Source: Ixodes scapularis
Taxonomy: Eukaryota > Arthropoda > Arachnida > Ixodida > Ixodidae
NCBI RefSeq assembly: GCF_016920785.2
Contig: NW_024609839.1
Location: 17,795,085 to 17,859,084 of the forward strand
Reading direction: 5' to 3'
DNA length: 64,000 bases
The first letter of the stretch is position 1; each line of letters starts with the position of its first letter. Below are positions 32,523 to 43,267 of the stretch, one piece after another. The position numbers were made by a program, and so were the translations under genes. The notes under the pieces are model-generated. The model saw only the letters and a program-made list of their open reading frames with translations. It did not search any database and was not told the origin of the DNA.

Positions 32523-35457
32523 CATGCTGGAGATACTTGCGAAAAGATACACGACTCAAATTATATAAAAACTAAGAAATTCTGTGTGGAAAAGAGTATC
32601 TAATTATTAAAACAGAACATGAAACAAGTTCCCAACGCCAAAAGGGGTTAAAGCCGGCCCAAGGCATATTTACTAATACCAAACCAACTACAGAGTGTCC
32701 CTAAAAATGAATTTACAATGTTTTTTTGTTGTTTCTTTTTAATACCAAAAACAATTAACGCGTCGCCCGACGCTCAGACTACTCCCAGAAGTAGCGCTTG
32801 TTGCCCGTGCCAGGTGCAAAATTTTAAGAACACGCCGTTATTTTATTCAGAAGTTATAGGCTACTTTTTGAAATTTTCAATGATAAAATGGTGGCATATG
32901 GAGCCCACGAAGACATGAAGCTACATGGCGCTAACTACCGAGAACGGAACACATTTTCCCGCGGAGAGATTAAGAAAACCACTTATAATTTTTGAATAAG
33001 ACTAAGGTTAGCTGTGAAACTTCGGAATCTGGTTAGGACCGCTAGGGCTACATTGGGGAGTGGAGTGAGCGTCGAAAAATAAATAATTTGTTTTGGCAAA
33101 AATAAAAAAAAAAAATAAACACGCTTTACATTTTTTTTTTGGTGGGAGGGGGGGAGGGGGGGGACACGCTGTAGAACCAAAAGATGCGATGAAAATAATT
33201 ATAAACCACGCAAGTTCACCGCAAGATAAAAATAAATAAATAAAGGCACTTAAAACACGCGGGAAAAATAACACCTTATAAAAGAAGCACCCAAAGCCGA
33301 ATATTACAGAAAAACTGTAAGTGAAAAAGTCTTGTCGATTATATCATGATGGGTCATATGCTCATATATAGAACGTCTCGTATAAACAGGCTCGATCTAA
33401 AATAAGTCGTGAAAATCGGCGCTTGTGCCTAGATTTCTAAACATTTCGTCTAAAGTGCATTTTACACGTCGATTGTATCTTGTAAATTTGCAAAGAGAAG
33501 CTCTTTCTGTGTAAACAAGGTGCCAAAAGATTTGCCAGTGTTAACGGTGGACCTCGACGCAGACGACGGACTCGAGTGGCTGGGCCACTCGAGTCGGTCG
33601 TGACCTACGTTGGCAGCGAAAAATGAAGGAACTCGATAGTATGACTCTGCTTGCTGAGCCTATTCAGTTGCACCGCGCCGGAACAAGGTCCCTATATACT
33701 GAAAGGTAGCGCAAACTATTGTCTGAAATTGGAAAGAGAAATTTCGTCTGCCCCTGCTTTTTCCCTTTAAAAATTTCTCTTTTCCCTCCCGCTTTTGAAG
33801 AGGGTGCAAAACGTGACCGTTACCTTCCCACGATCCCGCGTGATTCGGTGGTTTGCTCTCAGCCGGCGCCATTTTAGTCCGAGCTATGACCATGGTAGGC
33901 AGTGGCTCCGCTGCTTATACAACCCAACAGATTTTTTTGTATTACGATTTTGGTGGTTACGCGATGCCATCGTACGATGCTGTGGGTTGTACGTTCAGCG
34001 TTGCGAAAGGGAATAAGCTTCTTACCGTCCAGACGGAAAAGGATTATCTTTAGCCACGAAGACAATGGCTCCCGCGGATCGGTCGGAAAAGTTGAAACTG
34101 CCTCCGGGCCAGATAAGTGTATTTGATGGAAGGTTAAGAAGCCCTGGGGAGTTTTCTAGATTAGCTAAATATGGCTCAACTCACACTTCTGGCTCTAAGC
34201 ATCCTAGAAATCTACAAAGCATGACAAAGCGTGACCGATTTTCATATTAGAAATAAAAATCGCAACACGACTTTGGATTGATTTTTTTAGCATGGCGATT
34301 GGAGGAGGCGATTGCAGGACCATGTTGCGAAACCAGGAGAAGTGTCAGCCAATAGAAAGTGAAAGATCCTGGCGCCTCGGAACGGTGGAACCGCGGAGTG
34401 ATATCTCGAATGCGCGCAGCCCGTTGCCGCTACAGCGCGGGCTACGATTCAACCCAGCGAGCGCGCGCTCGAGAGCTGTTGACCGGACACACCACTCCCG
34501 CGGAGAACAATAAAAACAACAAAAACAAAACAAAACAAAAAAACATAGTCTGCTATTTTTGGCTTGATTATTGCAGTGCTATGTTTTCTCTTTGCGAAAA
34601 GTTTATCATTTTTTTACTTCTCTTATTTGCTTCTATCCCCTTCAAAAGCATCCATATTTGTAATAAGAGCAATGGCAGTCTGAACAAAATGCCACATTTT
34701 TATTTACCACATGACATCCTGGCAGCCGGCTCAATGCTCGTTACATCACCGGAAATAATTTCGATTTTTGGTTGCGTTTTACAGCGAAGCTGTTTATGGC
34801 TAGGGTTCCGTGGATTTTTTCTGTGCAGTGACTAAGAAATCTACGCTCGCCCCGCCGCACGTGCACGCCTTCCCAGTATAAATAATTAGGAGCAAATAAA
34901 AATAAAGCCTTGACGTACGCACGTGCCAGACGCCATTTGTTTCAGGATTTTGCTTTAGAACAGTTACTTCTGCAGACGCCGACAACTGCGTCGCGGGGAA
35001 CACCATTTCCTGCATTCTCCTTGATACTTCGGTAATTTAGGAATACGTCTATCAGTAAATTAGTTATTAATAGGAACGATTCTTAAGATCAGTAGACTCT
35101 CAAGTAGATAATAAAGGTTTCTCAACGTTTTGCCGTTGTGCGACCAGCGTTGGCCATGTATACGCTTAAACCGTCCTCTCCTTCTCGTCGTTCCAAAAGC
35201 TTGCGTGCCTTGTTTCCTTTCCTTCCGCTCTCGCGGGGTGGCGGTCCCGTCGCGCGTGTCTAGTTTCCTCCGTGTCCTCGGAGGAGGTCTGTGTCTTGTG
35301 CTAAAGAGCTTTGCTTGTACCCACCTTCACAGAGTGGAACGGCTCGTGATTTATTAAGAAAATCGGCCGCGCATCGTTATAATTTATGGATTTCTAGGAT
35401 GCTTAGAGTATGCAGAGTGAGTTATCGAAATATTTAGGCGATCTCAGAAACCTCCTC
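32523..35457. other. no firm gene
   Basis: This holds an A-rich/poly-purine stretch (33100-33165) and several short open frames. Two plus-strand frames, 33853-34053 (ending LLTVQTEKDYL) and 34065-34250 (MAPADRSEKLKLPPGQISVF), could be decayed exons, but no splice sites or family support them. Confidence 0.35.
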
Positions 35458-35845
35458 AGGCATAGCCTCCTCTGTACTCACAAAGCCTGGCGGTTCAATG
35501 ACGGAGCCATAGAGTGCCCGGTCGCAGATTTGAAGAGCGAGGATCTGGTAGCAGAGAGCATTTTCCCGGAAGCCCTGTATTCAACGCGCAGCTTTTGCAG
35601 CGGCGAGGACCCGAAATATGGTTTTCAAACCCGACGAGAAAAGAAGCGGTAGCGCGAAGGACGAGAGGAGCACGAGCGGATATTGCATCGTTCGCGAGAA
35701 GTGTGTTTCGGCGCCTCGCCGCAGCGGGGCGCCCGTTACATGCCTCTCGTCTCATCCATTGTCTGTTGCTCTTCCTTTTCACTTTCGGCGGCCGCGTCAC
35801 GTTGCAATCTGCCAGGCTTTGTCAGTATAGAGGAGGCTATGCCTC
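35458..35845. mobile_element. fold-back MITE (AGGCATAGCCTCCTCTRTACT ends)
   Basis: The sequence CAGGCATAGCCTCCTCTGTA, followed by CTCACAAAGCCTGGC, pairs with GCCAGGCTTTGTCAGTATAG and AGGAGGCTATGCCT at the other end. The interior is CpG-rich without a recognised protein. A related copy occupies 42485-42855. Confidence 0.75.
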
Positions 35846-36585
35846 AGGGCACATTTAAGTGCACGGGGCGCGTAAATAGGAGACGTCGCATAATCCTCCG
35901 TGCGCATGTGCACAGTTGCAGGTAGTATTCGATGTTTATAAGGCGTGCACAAAGTAAACCAAGCTGCTGGTTTCGCAAAACGATCGGTAATGCAAAAAAT
36001 GACCGAAGCGTCCTCTGCTTGCACGCCTTGTTCTGTCTTTTATTTGCTTAACTCGAGTGATGCCGAGCCTGCAGATGCACTTCGTTCAACATGCTAGAAC
36101 GTTTTAGCGGAGCTTATTTTCAAGATTGCAGGCCTTGCGGGCACGTGCTCAACCCATGCTCAAAGCGACGGTACGAGCTCCCGCTAGCAACAGAGTCCTG
36201 GCCTGCGATCCATGAATACTGTCTGCACGCAGGAGGAGGTGCTTTTTTGTCGTGTGCCTGCTCTCAGCGTTTGCTGGATTTAACGGGTAAACGCTATATA
36301 TTTTTGCAGTGCATGTTAATGTCCGAAAATACTCGATACTACATTGGCATCCTTAAATCGTCTGCTCTATGCGGATTTTGTAAAAGCTTGTGCCTACACC
36401 CGAGAAACTCATCCTGTGCTCGCTTTATTATATTTGCCGATCAAGACGTCTTTCCGTCCTTTAGAACTTCCATAACGGTGCACAAACGCTAGTTTCTTTG
36501 CATCAGCATGCACTAACCGCTAAGGCTGTGCAAGCGCGAGCGGCTGACCTTGATCGCCTTGACTGTAGTCACAGTGTCCTCTATA
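35846..36585. other. no recognisable gene
   Basis: No coding frame with a known family. The last bases (GTCCTCTATA) resemble the terminus of the MITE family above, consistent with the next element having inserted there. Confidence 0.35.
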
Positions 36586-36599
36586 CACTCTTAAAAAAA

Positions 36600-36900
36600 A
36601 GGGTACTGTAGTACCCTCCTTGAGGGGGTAAAATGACGAGCACACAGGGCAACCCCTTTTGGAGGTAACGTTACCGCCTGCAACGAGGGTGCGAACTTAC
36701 CTCCTTGGTTAGGGTGCAACATTGCCTCCTTTTGGAGGTAACCTTAGTTCTTTTTGGTGTTAAAAGTGCATCCTTTCAGGGTCAGCCTTTACCTCCTTTA
36801 GGGGGTAATTTCAACCCTTTTGAGAGGTAAGACGACGTAATTGAGGGCGCTGCTTTTACCTCCTTTTGGGGGGAACTATGATCCACTTTGGGGTTAAATG
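36600..36900. repeat. left subterminal GGAGGTAA / TTACCTCC array
   Basis: Many copies of ACCTCCTT, GGAGGTAA and related words in alternating orientation over 300 bp. It mirrors the array at 42300-42465. Confidence 0.8.
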
Positions 36901-36910
36901 TACACGACGA

Positions 36911-37015
36911 GGAAAACTGCTCAGAAAACGCGCACTACGAGGAACAAACACGACAGGACAGTGCTGTCCTGTCGTGTTTGTTCTTCGTAGTCCGCGATTT
37001 CCGAGCTGTTTTTCC
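36911..37015. repeat. long hairpin centred on a tandem GACAGGACAG motif
   Basis: The inner 27-bp arms (CTACGAGGAACAAACACGAC with AGGACAG) pair across a 2-base loop with one mismatch. Pairing continues outward with mismatches to GGAAAACTGCTC. The inner stem resembles the hairpin at 45793-45912. Confidence 0.9.
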
Positions 37016-37189
37016 CATCATGTATAACAGCAACCAACTGGCCCAGTTCACCCCCTAATACAGGTTAAATGTACACTTGATGGAATCACTTTTGCCCCCT
37101 AAAACAAGGTACTATGGCCCTTTGTGGGTGTGATAGTACATGTTTCAATGGTGGGCCTTACAATAGGTGAAGACGGCCTAGTTCTGAAA

Positions 37190-38022
37190 GTAAATGACAA
37201 TGTTTTATTGTGGCTGTCACAGACAAAATGGCATAAAAATCAATGGCATGACTATACATCTTATAAAAGTTCTAAGATGAAACCACTAAGCGCAATAAAG
37301 GCATCTGGAACAACACTTTCGGGGCTCTAGTTCGCGACAGTCAATAAAATTATCACAAAAAGTACATAAACAATCGGTGTCTACCCGGAAAATAACAATG
37401 AATGCTTGGAACACTGCTTGGAATAGCGAAGCTTCACTGGGGTGAACTCAAATGACTGAGTTTTGTACAAACCAGAATCAAAATGAACGCACTGTGATAT
37501 AAAATAGATTCTTTATAACATATATTGCAAACAGCAATACAAACCAATACACGACTAGCAATGTCTAGTACGTTGCAACTCAGGGAGAGCAGTACACTAT
37601 GCCCGTCCTATCCACAGTAGTGGAATGAACGCTGGAGTAGAGGAAAGCAGACTCCGGGATTTGCTCTTCTAATATGGAAAGAAGAAAGGGCTTGTATCTC
37701 CTGCTGCTAATGAGCTGTATTTAAACCTTGCAAGCACAAATCAGTGTGAACATGGAACCACAACCCTCGAATGCTTTGAGGCACCAAGTATGAAGTACAC
37801 TGAAATAAATTAAGTATGCCAATGCTGCACAAAGCAAAAAGCTGTGAGTTCGGAAATTACAAAAATGTGACTCTAAAGCAATATCATTGACCTTCTGTAA
37901 CTCTCAGAATCAACCATCTTGCCTTATGTCAGACAAAAAAAAAGCATTAAACAAGTGACATAAAAAATTCCTAAACCTGCATAAAAAGGCATTAAAAGAG
38001 AAACTACTTTTTGGCATTTCGT
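37190..38022 (-). other. probable 3' UTR of the minus-strand gene
   Basis: It follows the stop codon at 38023. A minus-strand AATAAA at about 37203-37208 could be the polyadenylation signal. The DNA is AT-rich with no other coding sign. Confidence 0.4.
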
Positions 38023-38277
38023 TTAGGTTCGAAAGCAATTCGTTGCACGTGACTCCACGTTTGAGTGTTTCAGATCAATTAAGTACTCTAGTGCAATGAA
38101 TCTGCGCCTGAACTGGTGATGATACGTGTAGTCAAAGATGAAGTAGAGGCAGAATGCAACCAGGACTGCCTCAGCAGGCGACGCGGCTTCGAGGTCTCCC
38201 TCCACTGCCACATCGCTGGGCGCCTCAGGATTACTTAGGCTTGAGCTGACAGCCACCGGGTAGATTGCACCGCCTGC
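38023..38277 (-). CDS. terminal exon of an unidentified gene inside the 5.9-kb element
   Basis: The acceptor CATTTTTTTGGTTCCAG is followed by 84 codons and TAA: AGGAIYPVAVSSSLSNPEAP, then SDVAVEGDLEAASPAEAVLV, then AFCLYFIFDYTYHHQFRRRF and IALEYLIDLKHSN. An acidic Ala/Pro-rich linker is followed by a hydrophobic-aromatic helix pair, a common C-terminal arrangement in transposon-derived proteins, but I can name no family. The upstream exon choice matters. The 51-nt copy at 39103 joins it in frame; the 77-nt copies at 39715 and 40363 would shift into an early stop. It is on the minus strand, opposite to the gene at 16.5 kb. Confidence 0.55.
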   Translation of the reverse strand, partial: AGGAIYPVAVSSSLSNPEAPSDVAVEGDLEAASPAEAVLVAFCLYFIFDYTYHHQFRRRFIALEYLIDLKHSNVESRATNCFRT

Positions 38278-39102
38278 CTGGAACCAAAAAAATGTGGAAA
38301 TCATGTGATATGAAGTTGAAACATATCATCCCCAATTTAAATAAACTGTGAAGAAATATTAGATTTTTCTAAGACGCATTTTGAGCATTTGATGGGCCAC
38401 TGATTCTAGCATTATAAAGCATCAACCATACTTACCAGACGTGACTAGTTTAACTGTTGACTAACCACCACTGACTAAAATTATCACATGGCTGGTGGTA
38501 ATCGTAGATTAGTAAGCACTTTGTATTCGCCGGTCATGTTTAAATTTGTCACCCCGATTTACTTAGAAGACTAACAAATCTTAGTCAAAGGGGTACAACT
38601 ACAGTAGCGGGTTAGTATATACAAGTGCTGATTGTTGGGCGAGTTGGTATTGTACGTGAAAAAACATGAGTGCGCTTTAAGACAAGGACAGAGGAAGAAC
38701 GTACACCACAGAGCGCTACACCACATTAGCTACTCAGCACCACAGCAGACCCACATGACCGCCAACCCTAGCTGCCGAACTTCGGCAAATATGCAAATAT
38801 TTTTGCCGAAGTGCTCTGCCAGATTAAAATTTAATGTATATTTTATTTAAACATGAGAAGAACAGTACACAAGGACGAAAACAAAGAAAAAGAACACACC
38901 CAAAAAGAACACACCGAAAAAGACACGCTCAAGCGCCTTGTGTGTCCTACTCTAATTTATTTACTCGAAGTATACCCTCAATTTTCTCTGGAAAATGAAC
39001 GAACACCACACACACACAAAGAAAATATTAAAATCAAGAACCTCATTTCAAGTGCCCAAATGCGAACAAGAACATCAAAATAATATATCTGACTAAGCTT
39101 AC

Positions 39103-39153
39103 CTGCAGTTGCGTCCAAGGTAGCAGGCATCCAGTACCCTCGACGAAATCACC
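39103..39153 (-). CDS. small exon, copy 1 (51 nt)
   Basis: The acceptor GTCAACGTTGTAG and donor CAG/GTAAGC bound 17 codons: GDFVEGTGCLLPWTQLQ. It starts and ends in phase 0 and would join the exon at 38277 without a stop. Compared with the other two copies it lacks 26 nt before the donor. No domain is recognised. Its short length makes it uncertain, but conservation of the acceptor, frame and donor over three copies supports a real exon. Confidence 0.4.
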
Positions 39154-39714
39154 CTACAACGTTGACGCAGTAGGAAAGAAATATATTCAATCAACTTCAA
39201 ATAATGCAAACTTGAGCCATCTGACTCGCCCACTGAATGATCAGCTTTTAAAAATGCCTGATCAGACGCAAAAAAGAAAAATGCCAAGACAACAATATAC
39301 TTTCTAGTCTCTCTGCCGACAATAACTTAATGACCTTATTCAGTAATATACTACTATTAATGTTTGCGAAGCGCACGAATAATTTCTAACTGCCGAATGT
39401 TGAACTTCGACAAATATGTAAATTTTGTTGCCGAAGAACTTTGCCAGATTAAAATTTAAAATTGAATGTATGTTTTATTTAGACATGAGAAGAACAGCAC
39501 ACAAGGACGAAAACACAAAGAAGAACACCGAAAAGGCGCACTCAAGCGCCTTGTGTGTCTTACGCTAATTTATTTACTCGAAATATACCCTCAATTTTCT
39601 CTCAGAAATGAAAAGAACAGCACACACACAAAATAAACATAAAGATCAAGAGCCCCATTTCAAGTGCACAAATGGGAACAAGGAAATCAAAATAAAATAT
39701 CGAACTACGCTTGC

Positions 39715-39791
39715 CTGAAGTAAGCAGTATTAAGAACTGTCATGGGATTTGTCCAAGGTAGCAGGCATCCAGTAACCTCGACGAAATCACC
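39715..39791 (-). CDS. small exon, copy 2 (77 nt, GC donor)
   Basis: The same acceptor position as copy 1 opens GDFVEVTGCLLPWTNPMTVL and ends NTAYF plus two bases. The donor reads CAG/GCAAGC, a GC-type donor that may be weak or dead. It ends in a different phase from copy 1, so joining to the terminal exon would give an early stop. Confidence 0.3.
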
Positions 39792-40362
39792 CTGCACTTA
39801 ACGTTGCCTCAGGACGAAAGAAATATATTCAATCAACTTCAAATAATGCAAACTTGAGCCATACCTAACGCGCCTACTGAAAGATTATTACTATAGACTT
39901 TTAAAGAAGCCTAATCACACGCAAAAAAAAAAAAAAAAGTCATGACGACATTATAATTGCTAGTCTCTCTGCCGGCAACAACTTAATGACCTTATTCCGT
40001 AATATACTACTTTTAATGATTGCGGAGCGCACGAATAATTTCTAATTGCCGAATGTCGAACTTCGGCAAATATGTAAATATTTTTGCCGAAGTGATTTGC
40101 CTGATTAAAATTCAATGTATGTTTTATTTAGACATGAGAAGAACAGCGCACAAGGACGAAAACACAAAAAAAGAACACCGAAAGAGACGCACTCAAGCGC
40201 CTTGTGTGTCTTACCCTAATTTATTTACTCCTAATACCCTCAATTTTCTCTCGGAAATGAACAAACAGCACACACACAAAATAAACATAAAGATCAAGAG
40301 CTCCATTTCAAGTGCACAAATGGGAACTAGAAAATCAGAATAAAATATTGAACTACGCTTAC

Positions 40363-40439
40363 CTGCAGTTAACAGTGTTAAGAACTGTCACGAGATGAGT
40401 CCAAGGTAGCAGGCATCCAGTACCCTCGACGAAATCACC
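40363..40439 (-). CDS. small exon, copy 3 (77 nt)
   Basis: The acceptor GGCAACGTTGTAG and donor CAG/GTAAGC bound GDFVEGTGCLLPWTHLVTVL and NTVNC plus two bases. It is probably closest to the ancestral form: copy 2 has the same length and copy 1 looks like a deletion of it. The three copies could be alternative or mutually exclusive exons, or non-functional duplicates. Confidence 0.35.
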
Positions 40440-40802
40440 CTACAACGTTGCCGCAGGACGAAAGAAATATATTCAATCAACTTCAAATAATGCAAACTTG
40501 AGTTATATCTAACTCGCCTACTGAATGATGTTTTAGAAATGCCTGATCACACGCAAAGAAAATGCCAAGACAATATAATTGCTAGTCTCGCTGCCGGTAA
40601 CACCTTCATGACCTCATTCCGTAATATACTATACTATTAATGTTTGTGAAGCGCACGAATAATTAGCTCAGACATTTATATTCGGTATTTCATAACGTGA
40701 CATTTTGCCAAACTATTTATTAAACCTCGTTAAATTAAAAACAAACAAACAAAAACGTTGCTATTAAAAATCAGTGTTCAACACTGACTTTTACAAATGA
40801 GT

Positions 40803-41374
40803 AAAGCTATACGCACTCCGGAGTGCGCTTCGCGCGGAAATGGCTATACGCACCCCTCCGAGAGATCATGCCGCTCGGGCCACCCTTTTCGAACGGCGCG
40901 TGAATCACTGGGGCGCTCGTTAACACAGCCCCCCGCCTGCGTTCACGCCGCTTCGCGGCGACAGTATCGGCTGCTAATTACAAAGCGTAACCAGTACACG
41001 CCGCTTCGCGGCGTCCAGCCGGCAATCCAAGCCCCGCTGTCCCCGATCGCACCTCCGGAAAGGGAGTCCGATACCATTTAGTTCTGCGAAGTTTCTCGAC
41101 AACATTCGATTTTTCTTTTACTGTTCATCGCAAAAAAGGAAATGTCGTAAATATCGCCAAATGCCTCGACAAAACAAAATGTTTGAGAAAAAAAAAAAAA
41201 AAGTTGGCCCACCGCGGATCGAACCCGCGTCCACTTGCCTATGAAACGGACATCCTAACCCCTACGCCATGGCACCGCTTAGGAAACTCGTTGTGTCCAC
41301 TCTTTTTATACGAGAAAAGCGGAGTGCGTATAGCCATTTCCGTCCGAAGCGCACTCCGGGGTGCGTATAGCTTT
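40803..41374. mobile_element. MITE with long TIRs and an internal tRNA-like sequence
   Basis: The left arm AAAGCTATACGCACTCCGGA, GTGCGCTTCG, GGAAATGGCTATACGCAC is repeated inverted at about 41320-41374. Between the arms lie a GC-rich segment shared with 14750-14860, an A-rich stretch and a tRNA-like sequence. It is non-autonomous. The target duplication is not clear. Confidence 0.8.
41205..41277 (-). tRNA. tRNA-like sequence, CAT in the anticodon-loop position (probable SINE/MITE part)
   Basis: On the minus strand the A-box-like GGCGTAGGGGTTAGGATG and a perfect T arm (CGCGG GTTCGAT CCGCG) are present. TTTCATA occupies the anticodon loop. Acceptor pairing (GGTGCCA with GTGGGCC) and the anticodon stem are poor, so it is unlikely to be a working tRNA. 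It retains a plausible RNA polymerase III internal promoter, and an oligo-dT/A stretch follows. It lies inside a TIR-bounded MITE, and a decayed copy occurs near 14978-15050. Confidence 0.45.
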
Positions 41375-41956
41375 CCTCTTTACAAATATCAACGACGTTG
41401 AGAATTAATCGCGCCTGTTGGCCGGTGCCGCCAATGAATGCCTGATCGACTACTGCTCTGCGAAAAAAAAAGACACCAACCACCTTATGAGATTTTCAAA
41501 TATTCGATCAGATCCTCAATTTAACGTCCGACGCGACACACCAACGGCCCCAAGAAGAGAAAACCTTCTACCCCCTCACACCTTAAACCTAGGCGACCCC
41601 CGATTCAAAAGGCGCCTTGTCGCCCGACCGCCCGGCTCGCCGAACCGCCGCTCTCCCCTTCCTCCACCCGCACACACATACACCGGGAAAAACTGCTGGT
41701 TACGCCACTGGTTAGCGAATGTCAACCTTCTAAATATGCGCTAGTGCAAGCGACAGTCATTTCTGTTCTTGCTCTTTATGAATTTCGATGGTCTAAACCG
41801 TGTCTGCGTTCGCGCCACACACTAATTTTATCGAACGCTCGACGCCTTCAAACGTGCCAACATGTCCGCCAAGCCTTTGTCTAAGGAAGACGGAGGTCGC
41901 CTTCCCGGGCGGTCATAACCGACGCCAACTGCCGCTCGCGCAGAATATTTCCTTAC

Positions 41957-42110
41957 CTGCATACGGTGCACACGACTTGGATCTTCGACTGAAGTCAATG
42001 CAGTGCTCTCAGTGACCTCGTAAGAAGAGACTGAGCCGAACAGAACAATAAGGAACGTTCCTGCGCAGGGACGCCTCCGTCGAACGTTCGAGAAGAAAGA
42101 CCGTTATGCT
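41957..42110 (-). CDS. possible 5' exon of the minus-strand gene
   Basis: The strong donor ATGCAG/GTAAGG at 41957 ends a CpG-rich stretch that begins close to the right end of the 5.9-kb element. One minus-strand frame is open through the donor and ends VTESTALTSVEDPSRVHRMQ, but it has no convincing ATG upstream. The exon could be a 5' untranslated exon. Confidence 0.25.
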
Positions 42111-42299
42111 GTTATGACCGGGAGCGTCGACGGGGAAGGCGCCGACCTGTGGCGCCGACGCTCCCGGTCGGCCGGGCGAGAGCTCTCCCACGCATGCGCG
42201 AAGAATGACGTGTCATACGAGGAGACCAATTAGCGAACTGGTTTGCGCCTTTCCACAGCCAATCGCAGCGCCCAGGCTTTGGCAGTGCTCGAACACGTG

Positions 42300-42465
42300 C
42301 ACCCTCTGGGAGGTAATATTTACCTCTTTGGTGCCCCTTCGAGGCGAACTTCACCTTGTAGCACCGCATTCCTAGTGTCCGCTGCGCCTGAGGAGGTAAC
42401 AAGCGGAGCGCTTCCCCCCTGGCCGGGAGGAGGGTGGTAAAGGTGGCCTGTTACCTCCTTTTGGT
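42300..42465. repeat. right subterminal GGAGGTAA array
   Basis: GGGAGGTAATATTTACCTC, GAGGAGGTAAC, GTTACCTCCTTTT and similar words occur before the terminal CCCCTTTTTT. They mirror 36600-36900. Confidence 0.75.
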
Positions 42466-42484
42466 CCCCTTTTTTCTAAGAGTG

Positions 42485-42855
42485 TACTGACATAGCCTGG
42501 CAGATCGCCACGAGAAGCGGCCGGCGAAATAAAAAAGGTAGGACGTCAGACAACGGATGAGAGGAGAGCCACGTGACGAGCGCCCCGCTGCGGTGAAACG
42601 CCGAAGCACACTTCTCTCGAGCGATGGAATCTCCGCTCGTACTTCTCGCGTACCTCGCGCTACCGCTTCGTTTCTCGTCAGGTTTAAAAACTATGTTTCG
42701 TGTCCTCGCCGCTGCACAAGCTGTGCGCTGACGTCCAGGTTCCCGGAGAAATGCTCTGTGCTACCAGATCCTCACGCTCCAAATCTGCAACCGGGTACTC
42801 TATGGCTCCGCCGTCGAACTGCCAGGCTTTGTGAGTATAGAGGAGGCTATACCCT
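42485..42855. mobile_element. MITE copy interrupted by the 5.9-kb element
   Basis: The sequence from TACTGACATAGCCTGGCAG to GCCAGGCTTTGTGAGTATAG, then AGGAGGCTATA, matches the MITE at 35458-35845 in inverted order. The outermost bases of its left end are missing here but resemble GTCCTCTATA on the far side of the 5.9-kb element. The larger element thus seems to have inserted at a TA in this MITE's terminus. Confidence 0.6.
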
Positions 42856-42867
42856 ACCGAAAAATTT

Positions 42868-43060
42868 GGTATAACTTTTCACTATCCGGATTATGGAACC
42901 GGAAATTTGTTACTGGAAACCCGAAATCCAGATTGCAGACAAAGGAATTATTTCGGAAAACCTAAATTCCAGATAGATTCCAGATAGATTCCAGATAGAT
43001 TCCAGATAAATTTCCGGTTCCATAATCCGGATAGCGGAAAGTTATACCAGATTTTTTTGG
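42868..43060. mobile_element. small fold-back element with a 12-bp internal tandem repeat
   Basis: The arms TTGGTATAACTTTTCACTAT with CCGGATTATGGAACCGGAAA pair with the complement at 43008-43060. Between them ATTCCAGATAG recurs at 12-bp spacing about four times (42970-43008). Confidence 0.8.
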
Positions 43061-43199
43061 TATGGATATGCGGGCGTACTCTTTACACGAGCGCTCCTGC
43101 AGCCGCCGAGGCTGCATCCAAAGTAACTAGCTTGCACTGTTAGCGTGCGCGGACGCGGAGTCAATTCTAAGGTGAAACAAAGTATAAAAAAATAACTGC

Positions 43200-43202
<3 letters not shown>

Positions 43203-43256
<54 letters not shown>
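43203..43256. repeat. (TA)n microsatellite
   Basis: About 25 uninterrupted TA units. A second, shorter (TA)n lies at 43350-43370 on the other side of the ribozyme-like core. Confidence 0.95.
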
Positions 43257-43267
43257 TATAAAGGTTC

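Larger units (their letters stand above)
38770..40690. repeat. tandem triplication, about 640-bp units
   Basis: Three similar units start with TGCCGAA-TGTYGAACTTCGGCA-type sequence near 38770, 39392 and 40045. Each holds the same order: a GCCGAAG hairpin-like segment, AGACATGAGAAGAACAGCAC, CAAGCGCCTTGTGTGTCYTA, and a small exon-like block. The unit spacing is about 634 and 646 bp. The copies have diverged by substitutions and indels. Confidence 0.9.
36586..42484. mobile_element. 5.9-kb TA-flanked TIR element with GGAGGTAA subterminal arrays
   Basis: The ends read CACTCTTAAAAAAAAGGG and, reversed, CACTCTTAGAAAAAAGGG (17 of 18 match). They are flanked by TA at 36584-36585 and 42485-42486. Both subterminal regions (36600-36900 and 42300-42465) are packed with variants of ACCTCCTTTTGGAGGTAA in both orientations. 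Such motifs would be natural transposase-binding sites. The interior contains a minus-strand terminal exon, a triplicated small exon, a tRNA-bearing MITE and a possible 5' exon near the right end. No DDE domain is recognised. Confidence 0.75.

Noticed and set aside
35514..35858. Overlapping plus-strand frames in the GC-rich MITE at 35.5 kb
   Set aside because: They coincide with the CpG-rich interior of a fold-back element and are not conserved in the sister copy at 42.5-42.8 kb.
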